A stretch of DNA of 64,000 nucleotides from Buchnera aphidicola (Eriosoma lanigerum) (GCF_964059125.1 NZ_OZ060395.1:447680-511679), one strand, 5' to 3'; shown: positions 11,472 through 22,551, counted from the first letter of the stretch. Program-made: numbers and translations. Notes: generated by a model from the letters alone, not told the origin.

Positions 11472-12064
11472 TTATGTAAACCAAAAATTAATTTTTTGTT
11501 TTAATTTATCTATGCCAATACTTTTATGAGAAGAAAATACTATATAATCTATCTTGATATAAAATTTAGATAAATATTCTTTAATTACCTGTATCTTTTT
11601 TTTTTTTTATCTTGATTTAGTTTATCTGATTTAGTTAATATAATACATATTGAAATTTTTTTTTGAATTAAGATATGTAAAAATTTTTTATCTAACTCTT
11701 TTATTACATGTCTAATATCCATACAAACAAATACACCAATTAAACAAATACTATGTAATAAATATTGATTTAATAAAAGATTTAAATTCATTTTATTTTC
11801 TTTTGATACTTTTGCATATCCATAACCAGGTAAATCAATTAAACGATAACCAGTTGATATTTCAAAAATATTTATCATCTGAGTTCTACCAGGAGTTTTA
11901 CTAATTTTAGATAAACCTCTTTTTTCTGTTAACATATTAATCACACTAGATTTACCTACATTTGAATATCCAATAAAAGCAATTTCTTTTCCTACAGTTA
12001 ACAATTGCCCTACATTAACGATACTAGTTAAAAAAAAAGTATCTTTATAATAATTTAAAAACAT
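11472..12064 (-). CDS. engB: Ribosome-biogenesis GTPase EngB (YihA), frameshifted in a 13-base poly(A) tract
   Basis: An essential GTPase of 50S subunit assembly. Read from ATG 12064 (strong AAGGGG ribosome site) the frame holds G1 GYSNVGKSS, G2 GRTQM, G3 DLPGYG and G4 TKSDKL, then stops early at 11585 (159 aa). Just before that stop the coding strand has 13 consecutive A (11596-11608). One extra A, or two fewer, reopens the frame as KIQVIKEYLSKF ... SSHKSIGIDKLKQK and ends in WFT at 11472. This restores the G5 SSHK element and a length near 197 aa (E. coli 210). The sequence past the tract is still EngB-like, so the gene is probably functional through slippage, or the tract length is a sequencing error. 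Confidence 0.85.
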
Positions 12065-12527
12065 ATTATACCCCTTTTATAATAAAATTATTAATTATGC
12101 ATTAGTTAAAAAAAAATAGTAAATATATAATTTATACATTTAATATTTTAATTTAAAACTAAAATATAATTATTTATCACATTTTAAACAAAATTGTTTA
12201 ATATCATTTAAAAAAATTATACAATATCTTTTATTGACACTAACATATTTATATTTTATAAACATTAATTTTCATGTTCATTTTTAAAATACTAGTATGG
12301 TTTTAAAAAAAATAGTATAATTTAATATAAAAAACATATGCATATATTGAATTATTATTTAATGAAAATTAAATATTTTATAAACAATTGCTAAAAAACT
12401 CTATTAATAGATACATAAACTAAATATTAATCATACTAAAATATCAAACTTCATATTTTAATCTCGTTTTACCACCAATTAAAATCTATACTTGTTAATT
12501 TTTACAATTAACATATTAGGATAAGTT
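12065..12527. other. 463-bp divergent intergenic region between engB and typA
   Basis: No open frame or RNA gene is recognisable. It separates two divergently transcribed GTPase genes and should hold both promoters. The only strong signal is the consensus promoter facing typA at 12234-12262. The rest is A/T-rich. Confidence 0.6.
12234..12262 (+). promoter_or_regulatory. Sigma70-type promoter upstream of typA
   Basis: A perfect -35 box TTGACA at 12234-12239, a 17-bp spacer, then TATAAA at 12257-12262. TATAAA boxes are cheap in this base composition, but a full TTGACA at exact spacing is not. It would start transcription near 12269, giving a leader of about 260 nt before the typA ATG. Confidence 0.55.
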
Positions 12528-14342
12528 ATGAATCAAAACATAAGAAATATAGCAATTATTGCGCACGTTGATCATGGAAAAACTACTTTAATTGATAAAT
12601 TATTACAACAATCAGGAACTTTTGATATACATGAAGTACAAACAGAAAGAATCATGGATTCTAACGATTTAGAAAAAGAAAGAGGTATTACTATACTATC
12701 AAAAAATACTGCCATAAAATGGAACGGATATCATATTAATATTGTTGATACCCCTGGACATGCTGATTTTGGTGGAGAAGTTGAGCGTATCTTATCTATG
12801 GTAGATTCTGTATTACTAATTGTAGATGCTTTAGAAGGACCTATGCCACAAACTAGATTTGTTACAGAAAAAGCATTTAATTATGGAATGAATCCTATAG
12901 TCGTAATTAATAAAATTGATAGAATAAATGCTCGCCCTGAATGGGTTATAGATCAGATTTTTGATTTATTTATTAATTTAAACGCTAATGATGATCAAAT
13001 TAATTTTCCTATTATTTATACTTCAGCATTAACTGGAATTTCTGGAACTAATCTGAAAAATATGAAGACTGATATGACAGCTTTATATGAATCAATTATT
13101 AAGTATGTACCAGCCCCAAAAAAAAATTATAATAAAAAACTACAAATGCAAATTTCTCAATTAGACTATAATAACTACTTAGGAGTTATCGGAATCGGAA
13201 GAATTAAACAAGGTACAGCAAAATCAAATCAAAACATAATTATTACTAATAATAATGGAAAAAAACAAATAGGGAAAATTAATCAAATTTTAACCTATAT
13301 TGGTTTAAAACGTATTCCTACTAATATAGCTATTTCAGGATCTATTGTAGCTATTACTGGACTAAATAATATTAATATATCAGATACAATTTGTGATCCT
13401 GAATACATTCAACCACTACCCAAATTAAATATAGATGAACCTACGATTAAAATGTTTTTCTCTGTTAACAGTTCTCCTTTTGCAGGAAAAGAAGGAAAAT
13501 ATGTTACTTCTCGTCAGATTGGAGAAAGATTAAAAAAAGAACTAATTCATAATGTTGCTTTACATATGGAAGAAACTAATAATTCTAATACATTTTGTGT
13601 TTCTGGAAGAGGAGAATTACATTTATCAATTTTAATTGAGAACATGAGAAGAGAAGGATTTGAATTAGAAGTATCACGTCCAAAAGTCATTTTTCGAGAA
13701 GCAAATTCTATTAAACAAGAGCCATTTGAACATGTTATTTTAGATACCGAAATAAAATATCAAGGCATAATTATGAACTTTCTAGGAAATAGAAAAGGAG
13801 AAATGATAAATATAACACCTATGAATAATAATCGAATACGTTTAGAATATATACTTTCCAGTCGTGCTTTAATAGGTTTTCGTTCTGAATATATTAGTAT
13901 GACTTCTGGAACCGGATTATTTAATTCTTCATTTAGTCATTATGGAAATATACAAAATTCTAATATAGGACAACGTAGAAATGGAGTACTTATATCAAAT
14001 AGTACAGGTATGGCCGTAGCTTTCGCTTTGTATAATTTACAAGATAGAGGAAAATTATTTTTAGGACATGGATCTAATGTATACGAAGGTCAAATTATTG
14101 GTGTACATAATCGATCTAATGATTTAACAGTTAACTGTTTAACTGGAAAAAAATTAACTAATATGAGAGCTTCAGGAACTGATGAATCTATTTCATTAAC
14201 AACAGCTATTAATATGAATTTAGAAGATGCTTTAGGATTTATTAATGATGATGAATTAATAGAAATAACTCCTAATAATATTCGATTAAGAAAACAATAT
14301 TTAACTGAAAATGAAAGAAAAAAAAATTTCAAAAAAAAATAA
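12528..14342 (+). CDS. typA: Ribosome-associated translational GTPase TypA/BipA
   Basis: 604 aa, E. coli 607. An EF-G-like GTPase that binds the 70S ribosome and helps 50S assembly and stress adaptation. The G domain spans about 1-200 with [10 protein letters not shown] (G1), ERGITI (G2), DTPGHADFG (G3) and NKIDR (G4). It is followed by EF-Tu-like domain II, EF-G-like domains III and V, and the BipA-specific C-terminal domain containing [11 protein letters not shown]. The start has AGGATAAG upstream. The C-terminus ends in a short lysine run. A strong hairpin follows 66 nt after the stop. Confidence 0.96.
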   Translation: MNQNIRNIAIIAHVDHGKTTLIDKLLQQSGTFDIHEVQTERIMDSNDLEKERGITILSKNTAIKWNGYHINIVDTPGHADFGGEVERILSMVDSVLLIVDALEGPMPQTRFVTEKAFNYGMNPIVVINKIDRINARPEWVIDQIFDLFINLNANDDQINFPIIYTSALTGISGTNLKNMKTDMTALYESIIKYVPAPKKNYNKKLQMQISQLDYNNYLGVIGIGRIKQGTAKSNQNIIITNNNGKKQIGKINQILTYIGLKRIPTNIAISGSIVAITGLNNINISDTICDPEYIQPLPKLNIDEPTIKMFFSVNSSPFAGKEGKYVTSRQIGERLKKELIHNVALHMEETNNSNTFCVSGRGELHLSILIENMRREGFELEVSRPKVIFREANSIKQEPFEHVILDTEIKYQGIIMNFLGNRKGEMINITPMNNNRIRLEYILSSRALIGFRSEYISMTSGTGLFNSSFSHYGNIQNSNIGQRRNGVLISNSTGMAVAFALYNLQDRGKLFLGHGSNVYEGQIIGVHNRSNDLTVNCLTGKKLTNMRASGTDESISLTTAINMNLEDALGFINDDELIEITPNNIRLRKQYLTENERKKNFKKK

Positions 14343-14408
14343 ATAATAAAATTATTCAATTCAATATTATCAATTTAATATCAACACAAATAATATTAAG
14401 CATAAAAG

Positions 14409-14441
14409 AATATAATCCTATATAATTAATAGGATTATATT
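14409..14441. terminator. Bidirectional hairpin terminator between convergent typA and gmk
   Basis: A 13-bp perfect stem (14409-14421 with 14429-14441) with a 7-nt loop. It contains two G-C pairs (TCC/GGA), unusual in this A/T background. It lies between the ends of typA (+) and gmk (-), where a shared terminator is expected. The following T-run is interrupted. Confidence 0.55.
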
Positions 14442-14608
14442 AGTATTTCTAATCATAATAAATATAAAAACATATATTTGAGTAATATTAATAACTCACA
14501 AAAATTGTAACAAAATATATAAAATAATTATACATTAATTAGTACTAATCAAAAAAACTATTTATATGAAAACGATAATTTTTTTTATAATAATAGAATA
14601 TTATTAAA

Positions 14609-15238
14609 TTATTTTTTTATATTAATTAACTGATGAATTAAGTTATAATACACATTTTTCTGTAAATGTGTACTTAATTGTTTTGCTCGAATAATTAATT
14701 CTAAATCAGATACTGCTACATTAAATTTATCATTAATAATTAAATAATCATAATCTAAATAATGTTTCATTTCTGATACTGCTTGTGCCATTCTTTTAGA
14801 AATAACAAGATGAGTATCTTGACCTCTTTTCTTTAATCGTTGATATAATTCTAATTTAGATGGAGGTAGTATAAAAATACTACAAGTTTGTAAGACTGTT
14901 CTTCGAATTTGTTCCGCGCCTTGCCAATCAATATCTAAAAATACGTTATCACCATTTGATAATAATTTATTAATAACTTTTTTAGAAGTACCATAATAAT
15001 GATTAAATACTTTAGCATACTCTAAAAAATCTTGATCTTGTATCATTTTACGAAACTGTCTCTTAGAAACAAAATAATAATGTTTACCATGATGCTCACC
15101 TGGACGAATAGTTCTAGTAGTATGAGAAATTGAAATCTTCATATTACATAATTGTTTGGTATTTAATAATTCTGTAATTAAACTTGATTTCCCAGTTCCA
15201 CTAGGAGCGGAAACAATAAAAAGCATACCTTTAGTCAT
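14609..15238 (-). CDS. gmk: Guanylate kinase
   Basis: 209 aa, E. coli 207. It phosphorylates GMP to GDP with ATP. Near the N-terminus is the P-loop APSGTGKSSL. The GMP-binding part carries SHTTRTIRPGE and the HYYFVS stretch. DIDWQGAEQ contains the conserved Asp pair. The lid and C-terminal helices are complete. No clear ribosome-binding site precedes the ATG. The gene stands alone on its strand between typA and ygfZ. In E. coli it neighbours rpoZ and spoT, and neither is seen here. Confidence 0.95.
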   Translation of the reverse strand: MTKGMLFIVSAPSGTGKSSLITELLNTKQLCNMKISISHTTRTIRPGEHHGKHYYFVSKRQFRKMIQDQDFLEYAKVFNHYYGTSKKVINKLLSNGDNVFLDIDWQGAEQIRRTVLQTCSIFILPPSKLELYQRLKKRGQDTHLVISKRMAQAVSEMKHYLDYDYLIINDKFNVAVSDLELIIRAKQLSTHLQKNVYYNLIHQLINIKK

Positions 15239-15417
15239 AATTATTAAAAAATTAAAAAAAAAAAAAGAAATAATTCAAAATAACAAAAAGTGAATAACAA
15301 TTAAATTAAAAATTTAATAATATTAAATAAATAATACATAAATTACACAAATACAAACAAAAAAAAAACAAAAAATATAAGATACACTGAAATTAAAATA
15401 ACATTACTACTATATAA

Positions 15418-16410
15418 TTATTTTATAAAATTACCATAAAAAACAGAATCATTAATATACAATGGATAATTTACATCTTCATTTAAATATAAAATACTTT
15501 CCTTAGATATTTTATCTTTAAGTATTGCCTGTATCCAAATTAAATCAGAACTGATCCTTACCACTGATAAAATAAAACCAACATATATAAAATGATCATT
15601 ATTTTTCACTTTCAATATTGAACCTAACACTGGAATATAATTAATATTTCCAACTAACCAATACATTTTTTTATAATTAATTTGACTGAAATAAATTTTT
15701 GCAATAATTTCTTGACCAATATAACAACCTTTATGATAATTAATTCCGTTAAATAAATCTAAATTAACTGATTGCGGAATAAATTTTGATTTTATTTCTT
15801 TATCAAAAATAGGAAAACCTGAAGCAATATCTAAATATTTCCAATACTTTCTATCATATACATGTATTAAATTTTTAATTTTTTTTTGAAAATCAATTGC
15901 ATATGATAAAGGCATTAATAATAAAAATCGTTCTGTTGGTACATTAAACCACAAAATGCTAATCTTGTTTTTAATATGTATAATTATATTATCTTTATTA
16001 GGCAAAAGTATAAAAAATTTTTCTAAAAAAATTCTTATATCTAATCCAATCATTCCTAACAACACAATTTGATCATCTAAGAAAATCTGAACTTTAGAAA
16101 ATAGTGAATATTTTTTAAATGTCATTAATGTCTGCTGAACCAAGCTTTTTCTGACAATACACATAACACCATCATCATAAAAAAATAATCTAATAATACT
16201 ACGAACTTTACCATTAACATCACATTGTGCAGTCATAACATGTTCATTAATTTTTAAAGAAAAAACATCAATAGTTAATTGACCTTGCAAATATCGTTTA
16301 AAATCTATACCTTTTATAAAAATACAGGACAAATCATCTAAAATAATACTAGTTGTATGTAAATTATTTATTGAACATACAAATTGATCAGTTAATGTTA
16401 TATTAGACAC
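15418..16410 (-). CDS. ygfZ: YgfZ, folate-dependent Fe-S maintenance protein
   Basis: 330 aa, E. coli 326. YgfZ is a GcvT-like protein that uses tetrahydrofolate to support certain Fe-S enzymes, including the tRNA methylthiolase MiaB, which is also encoded in this window. The family signature KGCYIGQE, with its essential Cys, is clear near residue 230. Elsewhere the sequence is drifted and rich in Ile and Lys. The start is GTG (MSNITLTDQF) with AGGA about 9 nt upstream. The gene is divergent from prfB, with about 290 bp between them. Confidence 0.9.
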   Translation of the reverse strand: MSNITLTDQFVCSINNLHTTSIILDDLSCIFIKGIDFKRYLQGQLTIDVFSLKINEHVMTAQCDVNGKVRSIIRLFFYDDGVMCIVRKSLVQQTLMTFKKYSLFSKVQIFLDDQIVLLGMIGLDIRIFLEKFFILLPNKDNIIIHIKNKISILWFNVPTERFLLLMPLSYAIDFQKKIKNLIHVYDRKYWKYLDIASGFPIFDKEIKSKFIPQSVNLDLFNGINYHKGCYIGQEIIAKIYFSQINYKKMYWLVGNINYIPVLGSILKVKNNDHFIYVGFILSVVRISSDLIWIQAILKDKISKESILYLNEDVNYPLYINDSVFYGNFIK

Positions 16411-16704
16411 ACAATTAAATCCTATAAAAATTGAAAGTAAAATTTACTTTTTTATTTACTAAAAATAAATATTTTATATATACCACTTTTATTGTTAACA
16501 ATATATTAATTAATAAATATAGTATATAAATATATATTTTAAATACATACATTTAATATATATATATTAATAAATATTTATAATTCCATTATATATATTT
16601 AAAAAAAAAGTAAAAATAATAAAAAATTATTTTAATTAATAAATATAGTATATGTAATACAACTGTAAATGTAATTAATTTACTATAGTAGAGAAAAAAA
16701 AATC

Positions 16705-17802
16705 ATGTTAGAACTCAATTTTATTAAACATAAAATTAATGAATTTACTATTCGTAGAAATAAATTATGGAAAAATCTTGAATATGCAACTAAACAAGAT
16801 AAACTTAATGAAACAATTTTACAATTAAATTCATCGATAACCTGGAATGATAAAAACAAAGTTGCAATACTAAATAAAGAAAAATCTAATCTTGAAAAAT
16901 CTATTAAAGATTTTCAATTAATCGATAATCTTATACAAGAAATAACAATTTTTTTAGAACTTATGTATGAAAGTTATAATAATCACATAGAATCTGAAAT
17001 TCTATTTCATATAAATGAAATAGAACAAAAAATTAATCACATGGAAATCTGCTATATATTTTCAAATAAAAATGATTATTTAAATTGTTATATTGATTTT
17101 CAATCTGGATCAGGAGGAATAGAAGCACAAGATTGGACTAATATATTACTACGTATGTATTTAAGATGGACAGAAAAACAAGGTTTTAAAACAGAAATTT
17201 TACACTTATCAGAAGGAGAAATTAAAGGAATTAAATCAGCTACTATACAAGTATCTGGAAAATATGCATTTGGATGGTTAAGAACGGAAAGTGGAATTCA
17301 TAGATTAGTTCGTCAAAGTCCTTTTAATACAGGTAATCGTAGGCATACTTCTTTTAGCTCTGTATTTGTCTATGCTGATATCAATCAAAACATTGAAATC
17401 AATATTAATACAAATGATATTCGTATTGATGTCTATAAAGCATCTGGAGCTGGAGGTCAACATGTTAATAGAACTGAATCTGCAGTTCGAATTACACATT
17501 TACCGACAGGTATTATTACTCAATGTCAAAATAATCGATCTCAACATAAAAATAAAGCTCAAGCTATGAAGCAAATTAAAGCTAAATTGTACAATTTAAA
17601 TATGAAAAACAAAAATATAGAAAAAAAAAAACTAGAAAAAAATAAATCTAACATAGGATGGGGAAAACAAATTCGTTCTTATATATTAGATCAATCCAGA
17701 ATTAAAGATTTAAGAACAGGAATAGAATATCGAGATATACATAACATATTAGATGGTAACTTAACAACATTAATATTAGATAATTTACAAGCTGGAATAT
17801 AA
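16705..17802 (+). CDS. prfB: Peptide chain release factor 2 (no programmed frameshift)
   Basis: 365 aa, full-length RF2, which terminates at UAA and UGA. The stop-recognition tripeptide SPF lies in VRQSPFNTG and the catalytic loop is GAGGQHVN. The residue preceding Ser-Gly-Ala-Gly-Gly-Gln is Ala, as in most bacteria (E. coli K-12 has Thr246). The frame is continuous. At codons 25-26, where E. coli has CTT TGA C and needs a +1 shift, this gene reads CTT GAA. An 11-A tract occurs at 17621-17631 without breaking the frame. lysS follows after 9 nt, the same prfB-lysS operon as in E. coli. Confidence 0.96.
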   Translation: MLELNFIKHKINEFTIRRNKLWKNLEYATKQDKLNETILQLNSSITWNDKNKVAILNKEKSNLEKSIKDFQLIDNLIQEITIFLELMYESYNNHIESEILFHINEIEQKINHMEICYIFSNKNDYLNCYIDFQSGSGGIEAQDWTNILLRMYLRWTEKQGFKTEILHLSEGEIKGIKSATIQVSGKYAFGWLRTESGIHRLVRQSPFNTGNRRHTSFSSVFVYADINQNIEININTNDIRIDVYKASGAGGQHVNRTESAVRITHLPTGIITQCQNNRSQHKNKAQAMKQIKAKLYNLNMKNKNIEKKKLEKNKSNIGWGKQIRSYILDQSRIKDLRTGIEYRDIHNILDGNLTTLILDNLQAGI

Positions 17803-17811
17803 GGTAAAAAT

Positions 17812-19317
17812 ATGTCATTTAAGAATAATTTAAATAACAATGAATATTGTACTAGATTAAAAAAATTAAATAGTATTAAAAAACAAGGCTTTATATTTCC
17901 AAATAATTTTAAACCAAATTATAATTCTAATGAAATTTATCTAAAATATAATTTTATGACAAAAGAAGAACTAAAAAAAATTAATATAACATTTAAAATA
18001 GCAGGTAGGATACTTCAAAAAAGAATTATTGGTAAAGCAACTTTTATAAATTTAAAAGATCAAAATCAAATTATTCAAATTTATATTAAAGAACATAATT
18101 TAATAAATCTTAATAAATATAAAACTAAAATAAAAGAACTAGATTTAGGTGATATATTAGGTGTAGAAGGAACAATATTTAAAACCAATACTGGAGAATT
18201 ATCAATTAATTGTAAACAAATCCAATTACTTACAAAAGCAATTCGTTCGTTACCAAGTAAATTTCATGGTTTAACTAATCAGGAATTACGTTATCGTTTA
18301 CGTTATATTGATTTAATTATAAATCCATGTACCAAACAAATTTTTCAAACTAGATCTACAATAATTATGATTATTAGACAATTTATGAATAAAAATCAAT
18401 TTTTAGAAGTAGAAACTCCCATTATTCAATCTATTCCAGGAGGAGCTACAGCACGTCCTTTCATTACTTTTCATAATACACTAGATAAAAATATGTATTT
18501 AAGAATAGCTCCTGAATTATATCTCAAACGTTTAATTATTGGAGGATTTCAAAAAATATTTGAAATTAATAAAAATTTTAGAAACGAAGGTATATCTTCA
18601 AAACATAATCCAGAATTTACTATGATGGAAATATATATTGCTTATGCAGATTATAAAGATATGATGAAACTAATTAAAAAATTATTAATTACTATAAATA
18701 AGAAAATCAACAATAATAAAAAAATACAATACCAAGAACATATATTTGATTTATCTAAAGAGTATGAAGAACTAACTATGCAAGAAGCAATTTTAAAATA
18801 TGTTCCTGATATTAAATTGTCTGACTTAAATAATATAAAAAAAATTAATAACATTCTTAACACATTAAATATTAAATATGAAAAACATTGGGGGATTGGA
18901 AAATTAACTAGTATAATTTTTGAAAAATGTGTAGAAAAAAAACTAATACAACCTACATTCATTACTGAATATCCAATAGAAATATCACCTTTATCAAAAC
19001 GAAATGATCTAAATAATAATGTAGCAGAAAGATTTGAATTCTTTATAGGTGGATATGAAATTGCTAATGGATTTTCTGAACTTAATGATTCTGAAGATCA
19101 AAAAGAACGATTTAAAGAACAAATCAAACAACAAAAATTAGGAGACGATGAAGCAATGTTTTATGATGAAGAATATATTTGTGCATTAGAACATGGGTTA
19201 CCTCCTAGTGCAGGATTAGGAATTGGAATTGATCGATTAATTATGATTTTTACTAATCAAACTAGTATTAGAGATGTAATTTTATTTCCTACAATGAAAA
19301 TAAAAGAAAAAAAATAA
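17812..19317 (+). CDS. lysS: Lysyl-tRNA synthetase, class II
   Basis: 501 aa, E. coli 505. It charges tRNA-Lys. The N-terminal OB-fold anticodon-binding domain covers about 55-155. The class II core has motif 2 (FRNEGISSKHNPEF, near residue 260) and motif 3 (GLGIGIDRLIMIF) close to the C-terminus. Translation starts 9 nt after prfB with an AAGG site, so the two are co-transcribed. Nothing is abnormal except the lysine-rich drift typical of the genome. Confidence 0.96.
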   Translation: MSFKNNLNNNEYCTRLKKLNSIKKQGFIFPNNFKPNYNSNEIYLKYNFMTKEELKKINITFKIAGRILQKRIIGKATFINLKDQNQIIQIYIKEHNLINLNKYKTKIKELDLGDILGVEGTIFKTNTGELSINCKQIQLLTKAIRSLPSKFHGLTNQELRYRLRYIDLIINPCTKQIFQTRSTIIMIIRQFMNKNQFLEVETPIIQSIPGGATARPFITFHNTLDKNMYLRIAPELYLKRLIIGGFQKIFEINKNFRNEGISSKHNPEFTMMEIYIAYADYKDMMKLIKKLLITINKKINNNKKIQYQEHIFDLSKEYEELTMQEAILKYVPDIKLSDLNNIKKINNILNTLNIKYEKHWGIGKLTSIIFEKCVEKKLIQPTFITEYPIEISPLSKRNDLNNNVAERFEFFIGGYEIANGFSELNDSEDQKERFKEQIKQQKLGDDEAMFYDEEYICALEHGLPPSAGLGIGIDRLIMIFTNQTSIRDVILFPTMKIKEKK

Positions 19318-19425
19318 ATATTAAAAAATATTAATTAATTATATAACAGTATATTTTATTTATTTTAAATATAATAAGTACAATTTTAAATTATACACAT
19401 GTAAGGTATATTTTTATAAAAATAA

Positions 19426-20682
19426 ATGATAGAGATAAATATGAATCATACCAATAATAAAAAAGATCAATTTGATAAAAATACTCTAATCAAATTAATT
19501 AATAAATATAATACTCCGTTATGGATATATGATAAAAACATCATTCAAAAACAAATTATCCAATTACAACAATTTAATAGAATTCGATTTGCTCAAAAAT
19601 CATGTTCTAATATTAATATATTAAAAATAATGAAAGAACATAAAATTCATGTTGATGCTGTTTCTCAAGGAGAAATAGAACGTGCTTTAACTGCAGGATT
19701 TACACCAAAAGAAATCATATTTACTGCAGATTTATTTGACTATCAAACGTTATTAAGAATTATTGAATTAAATATTACCGTTAATATTGGATCTATTGAT
19801 ATGCTACATCAAATAGGAAAACTATCTCCTCAACATGCTATATGGTTAAGAGTAAATCCAAAATTTGGACATGGACATCATGAAAAAACAAATACAGGAG
19901 GAGAAAATAGTAAACATGGTATATGGAATATATTAGAAGCAATTGATATAATTAATAAATATAAACTAAAACTTATAGGAATACACATCCATATTGGATC
20001 TGGAGTGAATAATGAATATTTAGAAAAAGTATGTAATGCTATGGTTAATACAATATATTCTTTAAAAAAAGATATACAATGGATATCAGCAGGAGGAGGA
20101 TTACCTATTCCTTATAGACTAGAAGAAAAAAATATTAACATAAAAAATTATTTTAATTTATGGAATATAGCTAGAATAAAAATAGAAAAATTTTTAGGAC
20201 ATTCAATTAAATTAGAAATCGAACCAGGAAGATTTTTAGTAGCAGAATCTGGAATCTTAGTATCTGAAATCAGAGCTATTAAAACTATGGGAAAGAAACA
20301 TTATACTCTAGTTAATGCAGGATTTAATGATTTAATAAGACCAACGATGTATGGAAGTTACCATTATATATCTGTTATTCATAAAAACGATCCAAATACT
20401 TACTCAAATCAACAAGTAGAAACTATTATAGGAGGACCATTATGTGAATCCGGTGATATTTTTACGCAAAATAGTAATAATATTTTAACAACCAGATTAC
20501 TTCCAAAAACAAAAATAGGTGATTATATTATTTTTCATGATACAGGAGCTTATGGTGCATCAATGTCTTCAAATTATAATAGTCGTCCATTAATTCCTGA
20601 AATTATATTAGAAAATGGAATACCAAAATTAATTAGAAGAAGACAAACATATCAAGAAATGATGCAATTAGAATTAATTTAA
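19426..20682 (+). CDS. lysA: Diaminopimelate decarboxylase
   Basis: 418 aa, E. coli 420. This PLP enzyme makes lysine from meso-diaminopimelate, the last step of a pathway that also uses Asd, encoded in this window. The PLP lysine lies in RFAQKSCSN. HIGSG and GGGLPIPY line the cofactor phosphate site. The catalytic Cys is in GPLCESGD, and GAYGASMSSNYNSRP is the C-terminal active-site segment. A second ATG at 19441 (MNHTNNKK) has a better-placed AGAG and may be the true start. No LysR-type regulator gene is adjacent, unlike in E. coli. Confidence 0.95.
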   Translation: MIEINMNHTNNKKDQFDKNTLIKLINKYNTPLWIYDKNIIQKQIIQLQQFNRIRFAQKSCSNINILKIMKEHKIHVDAVSQGEIERALTAGFTPKEIIFTADLFDYQTLLRIIELNITVNIGSIDMLHQIGKLSPQHAIWLRVNPKFGHGHHEKTNTGGENSKHGIWNILEAIDIINKYKLKLIGIHIHIGSGVNNEYLEKVCNAMVNTIYSLKKDIQWISAGGGLPIPYRLEEKNINIKNYFNLWNIARIKIEKFLGHSIKLEIEPGRFLVAESGILVSEIRAIKTMGKKHYTLVNAGFNDLIRPTMYGSYHYISVIHKNDPNTYSNQQVETIIGGPLCESGDIFTQNSNNILTTRLLPKTKIGDYIIFHDTGAYGASMSSNYNSRPLIPEIILENGIPKLIRRRQTYQEMMQLELI

Positions 20683-20888
20683 AATAAGATATTAATCTTG
20701 TAAAATACAGATACATAATATAAAAATTGTATCTTATATATATTATTGATATAATTATATAAAAATAACAAATTCATATATTTATATATATAATTATTAA
20801 TAATGATATAATATTTCTCATTACTATATATAATATAAATTATAACTTACAAATATTCTAACAATTAAAATCAATACTATATACATAA

Positions 20889-21740
20889 ATGAATAAATAT
20901 TCTATATTACTTCCTAATTTTAATCCTATCGCTTATTCTTGCGAAATGTTTTCTATCCATTGGTATGGATTACTATATCTTATAGGATTTTATTTTTCTA
21001 TTTGGTATGGAAAAAACTTTGCAAAAAAAACTAAACAAAAATGGTTAAAAAAAGAAATAATTAATATAACATATATTAGTTTTGTTAGTATTATTATAGG
21101 AGGAAGATTAGGATATATTATTTTTTATAACTTTCCATATTATTCTAAAAATATACTATCATGTTTTAAAATTTGGGAAGGAGGAATGTCTTTCCATGGA
21201 GGATTAATCGGAATAATTGTTATGATTCTAATATATTCTAAAAAAAACAAAAAAAAATTTTTAGAAATTACAGATTTTATCGTACCATTAGTTCCTTTTA
21301 GTTTAGGATTAGGTAGATTAGGTAATTTAATTAATGGAGAATTATGGGGTAAAATATCTATTAATTATCCAATTTATATATTATTTCCAGCTGCTAAAAA
21401 AATAGATTTTGCAGCATCACAACAAAATATACAATTAAAATTAATATTTGATAAATTTGGAAATTTACCCAGACATCCTTCACAAATCTATGAATTTATT
21501 TTTGAAGGATTATTATTATTTATCTTATTTCATTATCTCAAATATACTAATCAAAAAACAGGAATTATATCAGGATTATTTCTAATCTGTTATGCAATTA
21601 TTCGAATAATACTTGAATTATTTCGTGAACCTGATATAAATATTGGATATTTTCTCAACTGTATTACTATGGGACAAATATTATCTATTCCTATGCTAAT
21701 TATTGGAATAACAATTCTAATATATGCTAAAATAAAATAA
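20889..21740 (+). CDS. lgt: Prolipoprotein diacylglyceryl transferase
   Basis: 283 aa, E. coli 291. An inner-membrane enzyme that attaches diacylglycerol to the lipobox cysteine of prolipoproteins. Several hydrophobic segments are evident. The Lgt signature region includes [14 protein letters not shown] (essential His) and [13 protein letters not shown] (essential Arg/Asn). HPSQIYE is also conserved. CyoA, a lipobox protein in this window, is one likely substrate. thyA follows after 16 nt, the E. coli lgt-thyA arrangement. Confidence 0.94.
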   Translation: MNKYSILLPNFNPIAYSCEMFSIHWYGLLYLIGFYFSIWYGKNFAKKTKQKWLKKEIINITYISFVSIIIGGRLGYIIFYNFPYYSKNILSCFKIWEGGMSFHGGLIGIIVMILIYSKKNKKKFLEITDFIVPLVPFSLGLGRLGNLINGELWGKISINYPIYILFPAAKKIDFAASQQNIQLKLIFDKFGNLPRHPSQIYEFIFEGLLLFILFHYLKYTNQKTGIISGLFLICYAIIRIILELFREPDINIGYFLNCITMGQILSIPMLIIGITILIYAKIK

Positions 21741-21756
21741 ATTATTTCAATATAAT

Positions 21757-22551
21757 ATGAAACAATATCTAAAATTATTACAAACTATTATTAAAACTGG
21801 AAAAAAAAAACAAGATCGAACTAAAATAGGTACATTATCTATTTTCGGTTATCATTTAAAATTTAATTTACAACATGGATTCCCTCTCGTCACTACTAAA
21901 AAATGTCATATACCATCTATTATTCATGAGTTATTATGGTTTCTTAAAGGAGATACAAACATAAAATACCTTAATGATAATCATGTTTCAATTTGGAATC
22001 CATGGGCTAATAAATTAGGAGAATTAGGACCTATTTATGGAAAACAATGGAGAAATTGGACCACACCTAATGGAGATACAATTGATCAAATACAATTAGC
22101 TATAGAAAAAATAAAATATCAACCTAATTCCAGAAGAATTATTGTTACTAGCTGGAACGTGGGAGAACTAGATCAAATGCATTTACCACCTTGTCATGTT
22201 TTATTTCAATTTTATGTTATCGATAACACATTAAGTTGTCAAGTATATCAAAGATCATGTGATACATTTCTGGGGTTACCATTTAATATTGCTAGCTATG
22301 CTTTACTGGTTCATATGATAGCACAACAATGTAAATTAACAGTTGGAGAACTATTATGGACAGGAGGAGATGTTCATTTATATCAAAACCATTTATGTGC
22401 AGCTAATATACAACTAAAAAGAAAGCCCAAACCATTACCAACATTAATATTAAATGGTCATCCAAAATCATTATTTAAATATAAAATCACAAATTTTAAT
22501 ATAATCAATTATTATCCCGATCCAAGTATAAAAACAAGTATAGCTATTTAG
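21757..22551 (+). CDS. thyA: Thymidylate synthase
   Basis: 264 aa, identical in length to E. coli ThyA. It converts dUMP to dTMP with methylene-tetrahydrofolate. The catalytic Cys is in [12 protein letters not shown]. The dUMP-binding arginines are in [10 protein letters not shown] and [17 protein letters not shown], and the C-terminus is the expected short IAI tail. A 10-A tract near codon 15 (21801-21810) leaves the frame intact. The gene is directly downstream of lgt with little room for its own promoter. Confidence 0.97.
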   Translation: MKQYLKLLQTIIKTGKKKQDRTKIGTLSIFGYHLKFNLQHGFPLVTTKKCHIPSIIHELLWFLKGDTNIKYLNDNHVSIWNPWANKLGELGPIYGKQWRNWTTPNGDTIDQIQLAIEKIKYQPNSRRIIVTSWNVGELDQMHLPPCHVLFQFYVIDNTLSCQVYQRSCDTFLGLPFNIASYALLVHMIAQQCKLTVGELLWTGGDVHLYQNHLCAANIQLKRKPKPLPTLILNGHPKSLFKYKITNFNIINYYPDPSIKTSIAI

